DNA from: Lachnospiraceae bacterium
GTDB lineage: Bacteria; Bacillota; Clostridia; Lachnospirales; Lachnospiraceae
NCBI GenBank assembly: GCA_009780115.1
Contig: WRAQ01000015.1
Location: 1-63,015 of the forward strand
Reading direction: 5' to 3'
Length of the DNA: 63,015 nucleotides
The position numbers and the translations under genes are program-made. Each line of letters starts with the position of its first letter. Positions within the stretch are counted from its first letter, which is position 1. Positions 15,791-24,996 of the stretch are shown here, piece by piece. The notes beneath the pieces were generated by a model. It saw only the letters and a list, made by a program, of their open reading frames with translations, ran no database searches and was not told the DNA's origin.

Positions 15791-16549
15791 ATGCAAACAG
15801 CAATCTTAACCACCAGTAAATTGTGCAAAACCTTCTCAAGCGGCGGTTTACAACAACACGTTTTGAAAAATCTTGATTTAAAAATATACCAAGGCGACTT
15901 TACTGTTATCATGGGGCCGTCCGGCGCGGGTAAGTCTACTCTACTTTATGCTTTATCCGGAATGGATAAACCAACACTTGGCGAAGTCAGTTTTTCAGGA
16001 CAAGAAATCGCCGGCCTTTCAAATGACAAACTTGCGGTATTCCGGCGCGATAACTGCGGATTCGTATTTCAGCAAATGTATCTGCTCGACAATATGAGTA
16101 TACTCGACAATATCCTGGCGTGCGGATTTTTGGTCAATAAAAACCGCAAGGCCGTTATTAACCGGGCAAAACAATTATTACAGAGTCTTAACCTTGATGA
16201 AACAATGTGGCGTAAGTTCCCTTCCCAAGTTTCAGGCGGTGAGGCACAAAGGGCCGGAATAGCCCGTGCCCTTATTAATAACCCAAAAATCATCTTTGCC
16301 GATGAACCTACCGGCGCGCTAAACTCCACCTACGGAAAAGCAGTCCTTGAAGCCCTTACCGAAATAAATAAACAAGGACAAAGTGTCATTATGGTAACGC
16401 ATGATTTGCGATCAGCATTACGCGGCAGCCGGATATTATATCTGCGCGACGGGATTATCCACGGTGAATGTCTGCTTGGAAAATATATAAGCGGTGATAA
16501 CGGGCGGTACGATAAACTAAATGAATTTTTGACAGAAATGGGGTGGTAA
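15791..16549 (+). CDS. ABC transporter ATP-binding protein, MacB/BceA-like
   Basis: The 252 residues hold Walker A MGPSGAGKSTLLYALSG (about 44-60), Q-loop VFQQM, signature VSGGEAQRAGIARAL, Walker B IIFADEP, D-loop and H-loop VMVTHDLRSA. This is the LolD/MacB/BceA subfamily that works with FtsX-like permeases rather than import systems. ATG at 15791 has AAAGGAG seven bases upstream. An upstream extension in the same frame has no SD. The permease follows after 87 bp. Confidence 0.92.
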   Translation: MQTAILTTSKLCKTFSSGGLQQHVLKNLDLKIYQGDFTVIMGPSGAGKSTLLYALSGMDKPTLGEVSFSGQEIAGLSNDKLAVFRRDNCGFVFQQMYLLDNMSILDNILACGFLVNKNRKAVINRAKQLLQSLNLDETMWRKFPSQVSGGEAQRAGIARALINNPKIIFADEPTGALNSTYGKAVLEALTEINKQGQSVIMVTHDLRSALRGSRILYLRDGIIHGECLLGKYISGDNGRYDKLNEFLTEMGW

Positions 16550-16636
16550 AATTGAAAGAATTACATTCTTTAAATTGGCAACTTTGTGCTTACAGCCCAA
16601 AGTTTGCAGGTAACGGAAAGGTATAGGTTTATTATT

Positions 16637-18973
16637 ATGAAAAATATTTTGATGCTTATGACGGCGAATATCCGCAAAGGAAAAAGCCAGTCAATTACTT
16701 TATTGTTATTTGTCCTTATCGCAACAATCATGCTAAACGCCGGGTTTGTTTTAATTTTTGGTATTGGTAATTTCTTCGATGAACGCGCCGAGGTTAATAA
16801 CGCGCCTCATTTTGCCGTAACATATTTTGACGGAAGTGAAGGAATCAAAGAAGGTGAGCAATTTATTAAGAATTATCCCGGCGTAATTGAAGCTGAAAAA
16901 CTCAATGCAATTGGCGGTTTAGGTGAAATTTTCACTAATGAAACAAGTAGCCCAATTACTTTACTCATCTCTCGAATGGACGAAAATCAAAAAATGGACC
17001 GGTTATCTTTGATTGGCGATTCACTTCCGCTAACCGGTAATGCTATTTATATGCCTTATTATCTATTTATCAACGACAATTATAGTATCGGTGATAATCT
17101 AAAATTATCTCTTTCGAATGTAGAGCTCAATTTCACTATTGCCGGTGCAACAGAAGATATTATGTATGGTAACGCTATGACCACCGTAGTACGATTTTAT
17201 GTATCGGATATTATGTATGCCGAACTCGAAAAACAAATATCTGATAATAGTTTAACCCTTCTTTCAGCACGTTTAAAAAATAGCGCTGATGCAATATATA
17301 TGCTGGCTGATTTTAACCGGGATAATTCCCAGGAAGATGTTTATTCAACTTGGATGTACAACTTCGCCAAACAAGGGCGGACAATGGTTCCGCTTATCGC
17401 TGCTGCTGTAATAATAGCATTTGCCGCAATCTTGCTTGTTGTTTGTTTAATCGTAATCCGTTTCCGCATTATCAACAGTATTGAAGAAAGTATGACCAAT
17501 ATCGGCACGCAAAAGGCGATTGGATACAAAAGCGTACAAATTATTTTGGCAATTGTTATGCAATTCGGGCTAATCACTTTTATCGGCGGTATCTTCGGCA
17601 TAATACTGTCGCAAATTGTTATCCCTTTTATCACTAGTTTATTAGAGCCAATGATTGCATTAGCATGGCAGCCTAAATTTAATCCCGGTTCGGCACTAAT
17701 TTCGATAGTTGCTGTATTAGTTACAGTAATGTTAATATCATATTTAACCGCCCGAAAAATTAACAAACTCCACCCGCTTATCGCCCTGCGCGGCGGAATT
17801 ACCACTCACAGTTTTAAGAAAAACCCGCTGCCTTTAGAAAAATCACGGGCTTCACTCAATTTTTTGCTGGCCTTCAAACAGATATTACAGAATAAAAAGC
17901 AATCTGTTACCATTGCTATTATTGTTGCATTAGTGACAATGTCTTCAATTATTGGTATCGCTGCAAATTTTAATATTAATGAGGGACAGGAAAATTTTCT
18001 CCGCGCCTTTTTTGGAGAATTACCCGAAATTGCTGTTAGAATAGAAGAAACCAAAGATGGTGAAGCTTTTAAAGAAAGAATGTCTGCCCGTTCGGGAGTA
18101 CGGAAAATATTTGGTTATTTTTCTACCGGCGGGGCCTTACTTATTGACGATGTAAGAATATATGCTGATATCGTGGAAGATTGTTCGCTGATGGAAGGAA
18201 ATTTGCTTATTGACGGCCGTTACCCCCGCCATAATAATGAAATAGCACTTGGGGCAGCAGTTTCTATGTTAATTGGCAAAACAACCGGCGATACTGTAAT
18301 GGTTAAAGTTGATGAAATTAGCAGAAACTATATCGTGACAGGCATTGTTCAAATAATGTCTAATAATGGCCTTAATGGAGTTATAACTGACGATGCCTTG
18401 CGGGAAATACAACCGGACTATATTTCCTCTCATTATTATGTATATCTTAATGATGGGGTAGATATCAATGACTTTATCAAGGAAATCAAAATTGCAGAAG
18501 ATGATACAATTTGCTTTGTAATTAATACCCAAGAGCAAATGTTTACGTTTTTGGATGGAATGGGCGGAATTTTTGCCGCTATCGCAATAGGGATGATAGG
18601 CATTACAGCGTTTGTGGTCATTTTAGTTCTTTATATGGTTATTAAAACAACTATTATGCGAAAAAGGCGCGAACTCGGTATTCAAAAAGCCGTTGGTTTT
18701 ACGACACTCCAGCTAATGAATCAAATCGCCCTTAATATGATGCCGGTAATATTAACCGGGATTATAAGCGGTGCCCTTGCAGGATATTTCGGCTTTAATA
18801 CATTAATGGGCGCTACGCTGACCGGTTTTGGAATCGTACAAGTTGATTTACCGATACCACTCGGTCAGATTATTATCAGTTGCATCACCCTTATTATTCT
18901 TGCTTACGCTGTTTCAATGCTGATAGCGTGGCGAATCCGCAAAATTACGGCATATTCGTTGGTAAGCGAATAA
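16637..18973 (+). CDS. FtsX-like ABC permease
   Basis: The 778-residue protein starts with a helix at about 17-40, a large extracytoplasmic domain (about 45-245), three helices of a first FtsX domain (about 260-385), another helix (about 437), a second extracytoplasmic domain (about 460-635), and a second FtsX domain with three helices (about 650-775). This is the usual layout of lipoprotein, antimicrobial peptide or cell-envelope export permeases. With the ATPase and the adjacent two-component system it suggests a peptide-resistance or envelope-stress module. ATG at 16637 is weakly supported by GGAAAGG 17 bases away; GTG at 16586 is the alternative. Confidence 0.88.
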   Translation: MKNILMLMTANIRKGKSQSITLLLFVLIATIMLNAGFVLIFGIGNFFDERAEVNNAPHFAVTYFDGSEGIKEGEQFIKNYPGVIEAEKLNAIGGLGEIFTNETSSPITLLISRMDENQKMDRLSLIGDSLPLTGNAIYMPYYLFINDNYSIGDNLKLSLSNVELNFTIAGATEDIMYGNAMTTVVRFYVSDIMYAELEKQISDNSLTLLSARLKNSADAIYMLADFNRDNSQEDVYSTWMYNFAKQGRTMVPLIAAAVIIAFAAILLVVCLIVIRFRIINSIEESMTNIGTQKAIGYKSVQIILAIVMQFGLITFIGGIFGIILSQIVIPFITSLLEPMIALAWQPKFNPGSALISIVAVLVTVMLISYLTARKINKLHPLIALRGGITTHSFKKNPLPLEKSRASLNFLLAFKQILQNKKQSVTIAIIVALVTMSSIIGIAANFNINEGQENFLRAFFGELPEIAVRIEETKDGEAFKERMSARSGVRKIFGYFSTGGALLIDDVRIYADIVEDCSLMEGNLLIDGRYPRHNNEIALGAAVSMLIGKTTGDTVMVKVDEISRNYIVTGIVQIMSNNGLNGVITDDALREIQPDYISSHYYVYLNDGVDINDFIKEIKIAEDDTICFVINTQEQMFTFLDGMGGIFAAIAIGMIGITAFVVILVLYMVIKTTIMRKRRELGIQKAVGFTTLQLMNQIALNMMPVILTGIISGALAGYFGFNTLMGATLTGFGIVQVDLPIPLGQIIISCITLIILAYAVSMLIAWRIRKITAYSLVSE

Positions 18974-19122
18974 ACCAGCCCGCTCCCTGCGTAATTGTCA
19001 ATTTTTGGATAGAATACTCATTAAATTATCTAAAAACAGCAATAATCGTAACATAATACCAATATACATTCAAAAATAAAAGTGATATAATTATATAATT
19101 ACATACCAAGGGAGAATGATTT

Positions 19123-20868
19123 ATGGAAATTAATAAAATGTTACGAACTGCCAAAACGGCGATCCCGTTTCTTTTTGGTGTTACAATTCTATTATGTGCC
19201 ATCTTGATATTTTTGATCAACCGGACTACAGTAATACGCGAGGAAGGGGCGGAACTGCTGATGCATTGTACCGATATGGTACATCACAACGATGAAATTG
19301 TCATGCATATGATGATGTATACCTCTACCCTTGATCCGGAGATACTAAAGAAATACAATGAGATGATTGATGATTATGACTTCATATACGGCCGGCTGGA
19401 TGCAATGGAAGCACGCTTAACAAGCAGTGAAAAATTGTATATAACCCGTATAAAACATCTGCTTAGCGAATTAGAATCAATTGAAGATGCTGCCCTCGAC
19501 AAGATTGAACAGGGCGACCATGATGCCGCATATGAATTAATATTCGGAGGCAAATATTTTGAAGCGGTTGAAGAATTAGCCGATGTCAGCCATGATTTGG
19601 CTTATGAAATCAGATATCGAACTTCAAAGGATGCCAGAAGCGCGGCTAATCAAGGTTCTGTCGGTTTTGCTGTTCTTGTAATCTTCTTCATTGCTACCTT
19701 GGTCATGCTCCGGTTCTTCATCAATTGGTTTGCCAAAAAGATGCAGGAATTTGCCAATGATGCGCATTGGTATCAAAGCCTTCTGAATGCGCTTCCTCTC
19801 CCCTTTTCCGTCACGGACATGGATTTGAAATCTACCTATATTAATAAAGCAACCGAGGATATGCTAGGTATCACCATGGCGGAGGTTAAAGGGATGCATT
19901 GCGCCGATATCTGGAAAGCGGGTATCTGCAATACGAAAGATTGCGGCGTGGCCTGCCTAAAGAGAGGCCAGTCATCAACCCAATTCAGTCATGGTGATTT
20001 TGAATTTAAAGTCGATGCCAGTTACTTATATGATTTAAACAACAAACCCGTAGGACATATTGAGGTGGTACAAAATATCACCGACATCGTAAAAGCGCAA
20101 AAGGAACAGGAAAAGTTACTTGATGCCATCCATCAGGCAAGCCAATTATTCTTAAGTGATGCAAAAGTCATTGCTGATGGTGCAACAAGCTTAGCTGATA
20201 GTGCAACAGGACAGTCGGCGATCGTTGAAGAACTTTCAGCTTCTGTCAATGATATCAAAGATAAAACCATTCGCAATTCTGAAATTGCCAAAGAGGCGAC
20301 ATCAATGTCCACATCTATCATCGCGAATGCCCAAAAAGGCAGTGAAGAAATGGACAAAATGATGCAGGCGGTCAGGGAGATTGACGAATCAAGCAAACAA
20401 ATTGAAAAAGTTATCAAGGTAATTGATTCCATCGCCTCGCAGACCAATTTACTATCACTCAATGCCGCCATTGAAGCGGCTCGTGCCGGAGAGGCCGGAA
20501 GAGGTTTTGCGGTTGTAGCAGAAGAAGTACGTGATCTTGCAACCAAGAGCGCAGAAGCGGCAAAAGACACCGGTAAACTGATTTTTAATACGGTTGAAAA
20601 AGCCCAGCTTGGGCTTAAGATGGCCACAGAAACAGCAGGGTCCTTAAACGAAATCGTAGAAGGCATCAATCGGAACGCAACTCTCATTGACGGTATCGCA
20701 AAATCATGCGAATTACAGGTAGATGCAATTGGCCACCTTAACTTAGGCATTGATGAAGTGGCGCAAATTGCCGAAGAGACCAGTGCAACAGCCGAAGAAA
20801 GTGCCTCAACCAGTATGGAAATGAGCGACCAGGCTCAACGTCTGGAAGATTTAATAAGTGGAAGATAA
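19123..20868 (+). CDS. Methyl-accepting chemotaxis protein with Cys-rich PAS domain
   Basis: The 581-residue receptor has two helices (about 14-34 and 184-205) around a helical extracytoplasmic sensor (40-180), no clear HAMP, then a PAS domain (about 215-325), and a C-terminal signalling domain containing [26 protein letters not shown]. The PAS domain contains four Cys in [21 protein letters not shown], unusual and suggestive of metal or redox sensing. The gene has GGGAG before ATG. No flagellar or che genes are near, so motility is not shown by this window; such receptors can act elsewhere. Confidence 0.92.
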   Translation: MEINKMLRTAKTAIPFLFGVTILLCAILIFLINRTTVIREEGAELLMHCTDMVHHNDEIVMHMMMYTSTLDPEILKKYNEMIDDYDFIYGRLDAMEARLTSSEKLYITRIKHLLSELESIEDAALDKIEQGDHDAAYELIFGGKYFEAVEELADVSHDLAYEIRYRTSKDARSAANQGSVGFAVLVIFFIATLVMLRFFINWFAKKMQEFANDAHWYQSLLNALPLPFSVTDMDLKSTYINKATEDMLGITMAEVKGMHCADIWKAGICNTKDCGVACLKRGQSSTQFSHGDFEFKVDASYLYDLNNKPVGHIEVVQNITDIVKAQKEQEKLLDAIHQASQLFLSDAKVIADGATSLADSATGQSAIVEELSASVNDIKDKTIRNSEIAKEATSMSTSIIANAQKGSEEMDKMMQAVREIDESSKQIEKVIKVIDSIASQTNLLSLNAAIEAARAGEAGRGFAVVAEEVRDLATKSAEAAKDTGKLIFNTVEKAQLGLKMATETAGSLNEIVEGINRNATLIDGIAKSCELQVDAIGHLNLGIDEVAQIAEETSATAEESASTSMEMSDQAQRLEDLISGR

Positions 20869-20904
20869 TCCAAAAAAAGAAGTGTATCCAATGTCTCTAA
20901 ATAA

Positions 20905-20938
20905 AAAAATCACCCCAATTACGGGGTGATTTTTGTTT
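20905..20938. terminator. Bidirectional intrinsic terminator
   Basis: ATCACCCC at 20909-20916 pairs with GGGGTGAT at 20923-20930, flanked by A-run and T-run on both sides. It lies between the convergent chemoreceptor and cyclic-phosphoglycerate-synthase-like genes and can stop transcription from both. Confidence 0.85.
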
Positions 20939-20946
20939 ATCTATGT

Positions 20947-22281
20947 CTATTTAATCTTCGCAATAAAGTCCTTTAATATATCTTCCATATCCGGCCGGCC
21001 GATTTCCTGCAAACTATAATCGACTTTTACGCTTGGTTTACTGATATTAATAACCCGTTTCAAATCAATCGGGGTGGCGATGATTACCGCATCACAGTCA
21101 ACCCGGTCGATCGTTTCCGCCAAATCTTTCATCTGCTGTTCGCCATAACCCATTGCCGGAAGCAGGTTCCCGATATTTGGATAAATTGCAAAAGTTTCTT
21201 TGAGCTTGCCGACAGCATATGGGCGCGGGTCAATAATCTCGGCAGCGCCAAATCTACGGGCCGCCACAACTCCGGCACCGATTTTCATTTCACCATGGGT
21301 TAATGTCGGGCCATCTTCTACGACTAATACCCGCTTTCCTTTAATCATTTCCGGATTTTCTACAGTTAAAGTTGAAGCAGCATCAACCACAACAGCATTG
21401 GGGTTTACTTTTGCAATATTGCTTCTGACAGTTTGGATCCCTTCAAAATCGGCACTGTCGATTTTGTTCATCACAGCAACATCAGCAACCCGCAAGGTCA
21501 CTTCGCCGGGATAATATGAAAGCTCATGCCCCGGGCGGTGCGGGTCAACAACGGTTATCATCAAATCAGGCGTATAGAATGAAAAGTCATTATTTCCGCC
21601 ATCCCACAAAATTACATCACAGCCATTTAAATCTTCTTCAGCAGCTCTAAGAATTGCTTCATAATCCACACCGGCATAAATCACATTACCGCGGGTAACA
21701 TGCGGCTCATATTCTTCCATTTCTTCAATCGTACACTTGTGTTTTGTTAAATCTTCAATTGTAGCAAAACGCTGGACTTTTTGCGCTTCGAGGTCGCCGT
21801 AGGGCATCGGGTGACGGACGGCAATTACCTTAAGGCCATGCGCCATCAAGATTTCAACAATCCGGCGTGATGTCTGGCTTTTCCCGCAACCGGTACGAGT
21901 CGCGCAGACCGAAATAACCGGCTTAGTACTTTTGATTTGCGTATTTTTGTAACCCATCAGCATAAAATCCGCGCCGGCCGCATTTACCTGCGCACTAATA
22001 TTCATTACAGCTTCATAAGGGACATCACTATATGCAAAAACACATTCGTCAACATCAAAGTCTTTTATCAACTTTTCCAATTCGCTCTGTTCAAAAATCG
22101 GAATCCCGTCAGGATATAGGCTGCCCGCCAATGATGCCGGATATTTCCTTCCGGCAATATCGGGAATCTGCGCCGCCGTAAATGCTACGACCTGATATGC
22201 CGCATTATCCCGGTAAAAAGTATTAAAATTGTGAAAATCACGCCCTGCCGCGCCGATAATGATAACTTTCCTTTGAGTCAT
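20947..22281 (-). CDS. Cyclic 2,3-diphosphoglycerate synthetase-like GTPase
   Basis: The 444-residue protein begins with a Rossmann-like domain (RKVIIIGAAGRDFHNFNTFYR, residues 4-24), followed by a P-loop domain with CATRTGCGKSQTSRR at about 126-140, DVILWDGGNN and NKID. This is the family annotated from archaeal cyclic 2,3-diphosphoglycerate synthetase. In bacteria the true substrate is unknown, although the gene often occurs near carbamate or amino-acid degradation genes; no such genes are visible here. The start has GGGAGG upstream, and a consensus promoter lies about 70 bp upstream. Confidence 0.8.
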   Translation of the reverse strand: MTQRKVIIIGAAGRDFHNFNTFYRDNAAYQVVAFTAAQIPDIAGRKYPASLAGSLYPDGIPIFEQSELEKLIKDFDVDECVFAYSDVPYEAVMNISAQVNAAGADFMLMGYKNTQIKSTKPVISVCATRTGCGKSQTSRRIVEILMAHGLKVIAVRHPMPYGDLEAQKVQRFATIEDLTKHKCTIEEMEEYEPHVTRGNVIYAGVDYEAILRAAEEDLNGCDVILWDGGNNDFSFYTPDLMITVVDPHRPGHELSYYPGEVTLRVADVAVMNKIDSADFEGIQTVRSNIAKVNPNAVVVDAASTLTVENPEMIKGKRVLVVEDGPTLTHGEMKIGAGVVAARRFGAAEIIDPRPYAVGKLKETFAIYPNIGNLLPAMGYGEQQMKDLAETIDRVDCDAVIIATPIDLKRVINISKPSVKVDYSLQEIGRPDMEDILKDFIAKIK

Positions 22282-22347
22282 AAATGTTTTCCTCCCTGCT
22301 TTCTTTCTCTCTGGGTTTTTTCTTGCGTAAACTTGTTTCCGTTTTTA

Positions 22348-22376
22348 ATAATAAACTGTGAGATTATTTTTGTCAA
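22348..22376 (-). promoter_or_regulatory. Sigma-A promoter of the GTPase gene
   Basis: On the minus strand TTGACA (22371-22376) and TATTAT (22348-22353) are 17 bp apart. It is 67 bp upstream of the start codon at 22281. Confidence 0.8.
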
Positions 22377-22407
22377 CTTTTTGCTAAAACTTTGCTACTG
22401 GAACGGC

Positions 22408-22436
22408 TTGTCAAACATCCGGCCAATTAGTATAAT
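22408..22436 (+). promoter_or_regulatory. Sigma-A promoter of the DUF3788 gene
   Basis: TTGTCA at 22408-22413, 17 bp, TATAAT at 22431-22436. It faces away from the GTPase promoter, so the two form a divergent pair about 30 bp apart. The leader before the DUF3788 start is about 85 nt long and carries no obvious structure. Confidence 0.75.
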
Positions 22437-22528
22437 AAAATAGGGTCGTCCAGCAACGGACCCAAATGTCTGCCAGAGTAGACGGCGCAAGAAATGGTTT
22501 ACGCAACAGAAAGAAAGCAGGTGATATT

Positions 22529-22963
22529 ATGGCATGGAACGAATTATTTACCAAAGAAAATGAACCATCAGACAAGCAAATAAGTGAATTTATCGCTACC
22601 CCATTATGGAATGATTTAAACAATCATTTACAACAAACATACAATGTCCAGCCGAAATTATTTTATAGCTGTTGTACTATGGATAAGGGCTTTTGGAAGG
22701 GCTGGAATATTAAATATAAAAAAAGCGGCAAAGCATTGTGTACGTTTTACCCGAAGCAAGGATATTTTCTAGCCTTAATTAATATTGGTGCAAAAGAAGC
22801 AGTCGAGGCTGATTTGTTAATCCCTTTATGCGATAAATACACCCAGGATTTGTATCACCGGACTGTTACCGGGTCAATCGGCAAGTCATTGGCAATTGAA
22901 GTAACAAGTAAAAGTATTTTAAATGATGTAATAAATTTGCTTGCGCTGCGGGTAAATTCCTGA
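22529..22963 (+). CDS. DUF3788 family protein
   Basis: The 144-residue soluble protein has the family pattern: a start of WNELFTKENEPSD, then PLWNDLNNHLQQTYNVQPKLFYSCCTMDKGFWKGWNIKYKKSGKALCTFYP, and a C-terminal helix. The function of DUF3788 is not known; small proteins of this family are often spread between anaerobes. I chose ATG at 22529 after AGGTG, with a consensus promoter at 22408. The frame could extend to 22466 without an SD. It is followed directly by decayed sequence. Confidence 0.75.
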   Translation: MAWNELFTKENEPSDKQISEFIATPLWNDLNNHLQQTYNVQPKLFYSCCTMDKGFWKGWNIKYKKSGKALCTFYPKQGYFLALINIGAKEAVEADLLIPLCDKYTQDLYHRTVTGSIGKSLAIEVTSKSILNDVINLLALRVNS

Positions 22964-23067
22964 AAATATAGACAGCGACTTTGATAATGTGGCGGAGAGG
23001 ATTGAGCAATATCTATAAAGTTACCAGCTATCGTTCTGCGAGCGTTTATTGCTTCATAAATGTTCAT
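22958..23067 (-). pseudogene. Nitroreductase N-terminal remnant and deletion scar
   Basis: On the minus strand, after GGAGG, an ATG at 23067 opens MNIYEAINARRTI, the standard start of nitroreductase-family flavoproteins. The next residues no longer match, and the frame runs through unrelated sequence. On the plus strand 22958-23017 encodes IPENIDSDFDNVAERIEQYL and a stop, which looks like the end of another deleted protein. The MarR regulator 43 bp upstream is a common partner of nitroreductases. I infer a deletion that removed the rest of both genes; the 70-aa ORF is not a full protein. Confidence 0.6.
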
Positions 23068-23110
23068 AATTATTATCCTCCAAATTTTGAAATATTTATT
23101 GCAATTATTT

Positions 23111-23545
23111 TTACACCCCTTCGTTTTGAAAATTATCTAATATTCTGCGTAACTGGCTTTCAAAGTTCGTAATCTCTGTTTCAGAAAAACCATTGTAAAA
23201 AATTTTGTTCATATCGTTGGATATTTGCTCATATTTCTCTTGATATTCATTCGCCTTTTCAGTAACAGATATAAATATTTGTCTGCGGTTCACTTTGTCA
23301 TGGATACGTTTTACTAATCCCTCTGCCTCCATACGGTCAAGCATACTCGTAAGAGTTGTATTTGCCAGTGAGGTAAGCCGTGCAATATCAGTGATAGTCA
23401 AATTTTCGTGTTCCCAAAGCACATAAAGGATTCTGCCCTGTGCGCCATTAAAAGCATCCACTCCACATTCTTTAAGCAGGCGTTCCCAAGTGCGGCTGCT
23501 TAACCGTCCAATTTGTGACATTAAAAAACCACCATATTTTTTCAT
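23111..23545 (-). CDS. MarR-family transcriptional regulator
   Basis: The 144-residue protein has the MarR winged helix: HENLTITDIARLTSLANTTLTSMLDRMEAEGLVKRIHDKVNRRQIFISVTEKA, with DNA-recognition helix and wing, flanked by dimerisation helices. ATG at 23545 follows GAGGT. The upstream palindrome at 23562-23591 overlaps its promoter and is the likely autoregulatory operator. Its probable target gene, a nitroreductase, survives only as a 13-codon remnant downstream, so the regulator may be orphaned. Confidence 0.88.
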   Translation of the reverse strand: MKKYGGFLMSQIGRLSSRTWERLLKECGVDAFNGAQGRILYVLWEHENLTITDIARLTSLANTTLTSMLDRMEAEGLVKRIHDKVNRRQIFISVTEKANEYQEKYEQISNDMNKIFYNGFSETEITNFESQLRRILDNFQNEGV

Positions 23546-23561
23546 TGCTTTTTACCTCTAT

Positions 23562-23595
23562 CTAGTATATTACTATATAGAAATATACTAGTCAA
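23562..23595 (-). promoter_or_regulatory. MarR promoter with overlapping palindromic operator
   Basis: CTAGTATAT at 23562-23570 and ATATACTAG at 23583-23591 are perfect 9-bp inverted arms with a 12-bp centre. On the minus strand TTGACT, 17 bp and TAATAT form a sigma-A promoter inside the same span. Binding of the MarR dimer would block the promoter, giving autorepression. Confidence 0.7.
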
Positions 23596-23629
23596 GCCTT
23601 TTGACAATTAATGTTCTAATTTTCTATCG

Positions 23630-24574
23630 TTAATTTATATTGATAGTATTTCTACATTTTGGATATTTTGAACAGCCCCAAAATTTCATCCCTTTTCGCT
23701 CACCTCGCGAAGCAGTTCTTAGAACCATTTTCGCACCACATTTACCACAAGATTCTTTAGACTCTATTTTCATGTTATCGCTTTGACTCTTAGTCACCAT
23801 ATCCCCTTTGCCAGTAGGGCTTAGTTCCGATATTTTTGTATCTTTTTTATTACTTTTATTTAATATCGCATCATTATGAGATTTTCGCGCTTCCTCCGAA
23901 ATTTGTGTGTGAGGATAAAGTTTCTGATAAAATTCTTCAATTATTTTATCTGATAAAATTTGTTGATTAATTGTTTCAGATACTACAGATAAAACGCGGT
24001 CTCGTTTAATAACTCTATGAAGATTGGTAGTTATATTAAGTTTTTTCAGCTCGCATCGTTCACTGAAAACAATTATTGAATAGAAAGCATTCTCAACAAC
24101 TTCTGGTAAAAAATTTTTTAACCATTTAATGTGGCTATTATTTTGCATCAAAGGGTTAAAAAACGAAACCTTTTTACCATTTGGAAAAGTTTGTGTCCAC
24201 ATTTTTTTCGTTTCTGTCCCGAAAATCCATCCACTATAATTCTTTGATTCAAAAACATAAATACCAGAGCTATGTAAAAGAATAACATCAATTTCGGATG
24301 TCGTACCATCATCTTTTGGGATATAGCAATTAAATAAAAACTTTTTAGTTCCTGATAGTTGTAATAAATATTTGTAAATTAAATATTCTCCATATGAACC
24401 CTTATTAAAGATTAACGAAATATAAGGTATATTTGTTGCAGAGTAGTATTCGGTTTTTAAATAGTTATTACATTTAATAAAAAAAACTAGGATGATTGGA
24501 ATAATTATTGGGAGTATAATTACAGCAAATGTTATAAGCGATGTTTGCATAAATAAAGAAATTAATTCTATCAT
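23630..24574 (-). CDS. NERD nuclease-domain protein with topoisomerase-type C4 zinc finger
   Basis: The 314 residues comprise a membrane helix at 10-33, a NERD domain (about 55-200; EYLIYKYLL, TTSEIDVILLHSSGIYVFESKNYSGWIFG with the Asp and Glu-x-Lys of restriction-like nucleases), and a C-terminal zinc finger CGKCGAKM...FWGCSKYPKCRNT of the topoisomerase type. Such proteins are thought to act in DNA processing. The start has AAAGGA upstream. It lies next to the tRNA-bounded islet but outside it. It is AT-rich compared with the MarR neighbour. Confidence 0.85.
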   Translation of the reverse strand: MIELISLFMQTSLITFAVIILPIIIPIILVFFIKCNNYLKTEYYSATNIPYISLIFNKGSYGEYLIYKYLLQLSGTKKFLFNCYIPKDDGTTSEIDVILLHSSGIYVFESKNYSGWIFGTETKKMWTQTFPNGKKVSFFNPLMQNNSHIKWLKNFLPEVVENAFYSIIVFSERCELKKLNITTNLHRVIKRDRVLSVVSETINQQILSDKIIEEFYQKLYPHTQISEEARKSHNDAILNKSNKKDTKISELSPTGKGDMVTKSQSDNMKIESKESCGKCGAKMVLRTASRGERKGMKFWGCSKYPKCRNTININ

Positions 24575-24996
24575 AAATTTTAAATTTCCTTTCCCTAAAG
24601 TTTATATTACATCTTGCCTAATCATTATATGTGAAAAAAACAATTATTTCAATCAAAATATCAAATGCACTTCTGCTCTCATTTTTGTTGTCCGCAAAAT
24701 ATCCGCTTGTTTCCCCCAAAATCATCAAAAAATTCAAAACAAAAAAGATACTGCAAACCCAGTATCTCCTTGTTTTCCTGATATATCCTCGAAGCGACAG
24801 GATAAGGGTATTTACTTTTTATCCATTCTATATGCCTATTAATAATCTTAAAGCGGCGGCTGAAATGCTGCGCAAGCAAGGGAGCGGTGGTTTTACGGTA
24901 ATAGGGGCAACGTGTTTAGCATTGCCCCTATTGCCTATGCTCGCAAGTCATAAAAAAGTAATGCATGATTAGAATTTCGGTGCATTTTACAAATAT
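24575..24996. other. Gene-poor gap with hairpin and att-like repeat
   Basis: No convincing gene is seen; the overlapping frames on both strands lack ribosome binding sites. The gap holds TAGGGGCAA at 24902-24910 paired with TTGCCCCTA at 24922-24930, and the 15-bp tRNA-derived repeat at 24787-24801. It is the left edge of the AT-rich islet. Confidence 0.5.
24787..24801. repeat. Distal att-like copy of the tRNA-Pro 3' end
   Basis: TCGAAGCGACAGGAT is identical, in the same orientation, to 28026-28040, which is the 3' end of the tRNA-Pro gene (discriminator base, acceptor 3' strand and the start of the T-arm). A chance 15-mer match of this type is unlikely in a window of this size. It marks the far end of a 3.24-kb segment inserted at the tRNA 3' end. 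Confidence 0.7.

Noticed and set aside
17341-17805. Minus-strand ORF of 154 aa inside the permease gene
   Set aside because: Antisense shadow of hydrophobic helices; no SD or promoter.
14480-18973. BceRS-BceAB bacitracin module by name
   Set aside because: The kinase has a 50-residue outside loop, unlike BceS, and the permease has two large outside domains instead of the single BceB loop, so I kept the neutral call.
20133-20750. Long minus-strand ORF of 205 aa inside the chemoreceptor gene
   Set aside because: It is the antisense shadow of the repetitive Ala/Ser/Glu-rich signalling helices and has no SD.
22855-23067. Minus-strand ORF of 70 aa as a full protein
   Set aside because: Only the first 13 residues resemble nitroreductase; the rest is unrelated, so a remnant is the better reading.
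24631-24972. Plus-strand frame in the gap left of the islet, with a tail reading MPINNLKAAAEMLRKQGSGG
   Set aside because: No ribosome binding site, it crosses the tRNA-derived repeat and a hairpin, and I see no family resemblance.
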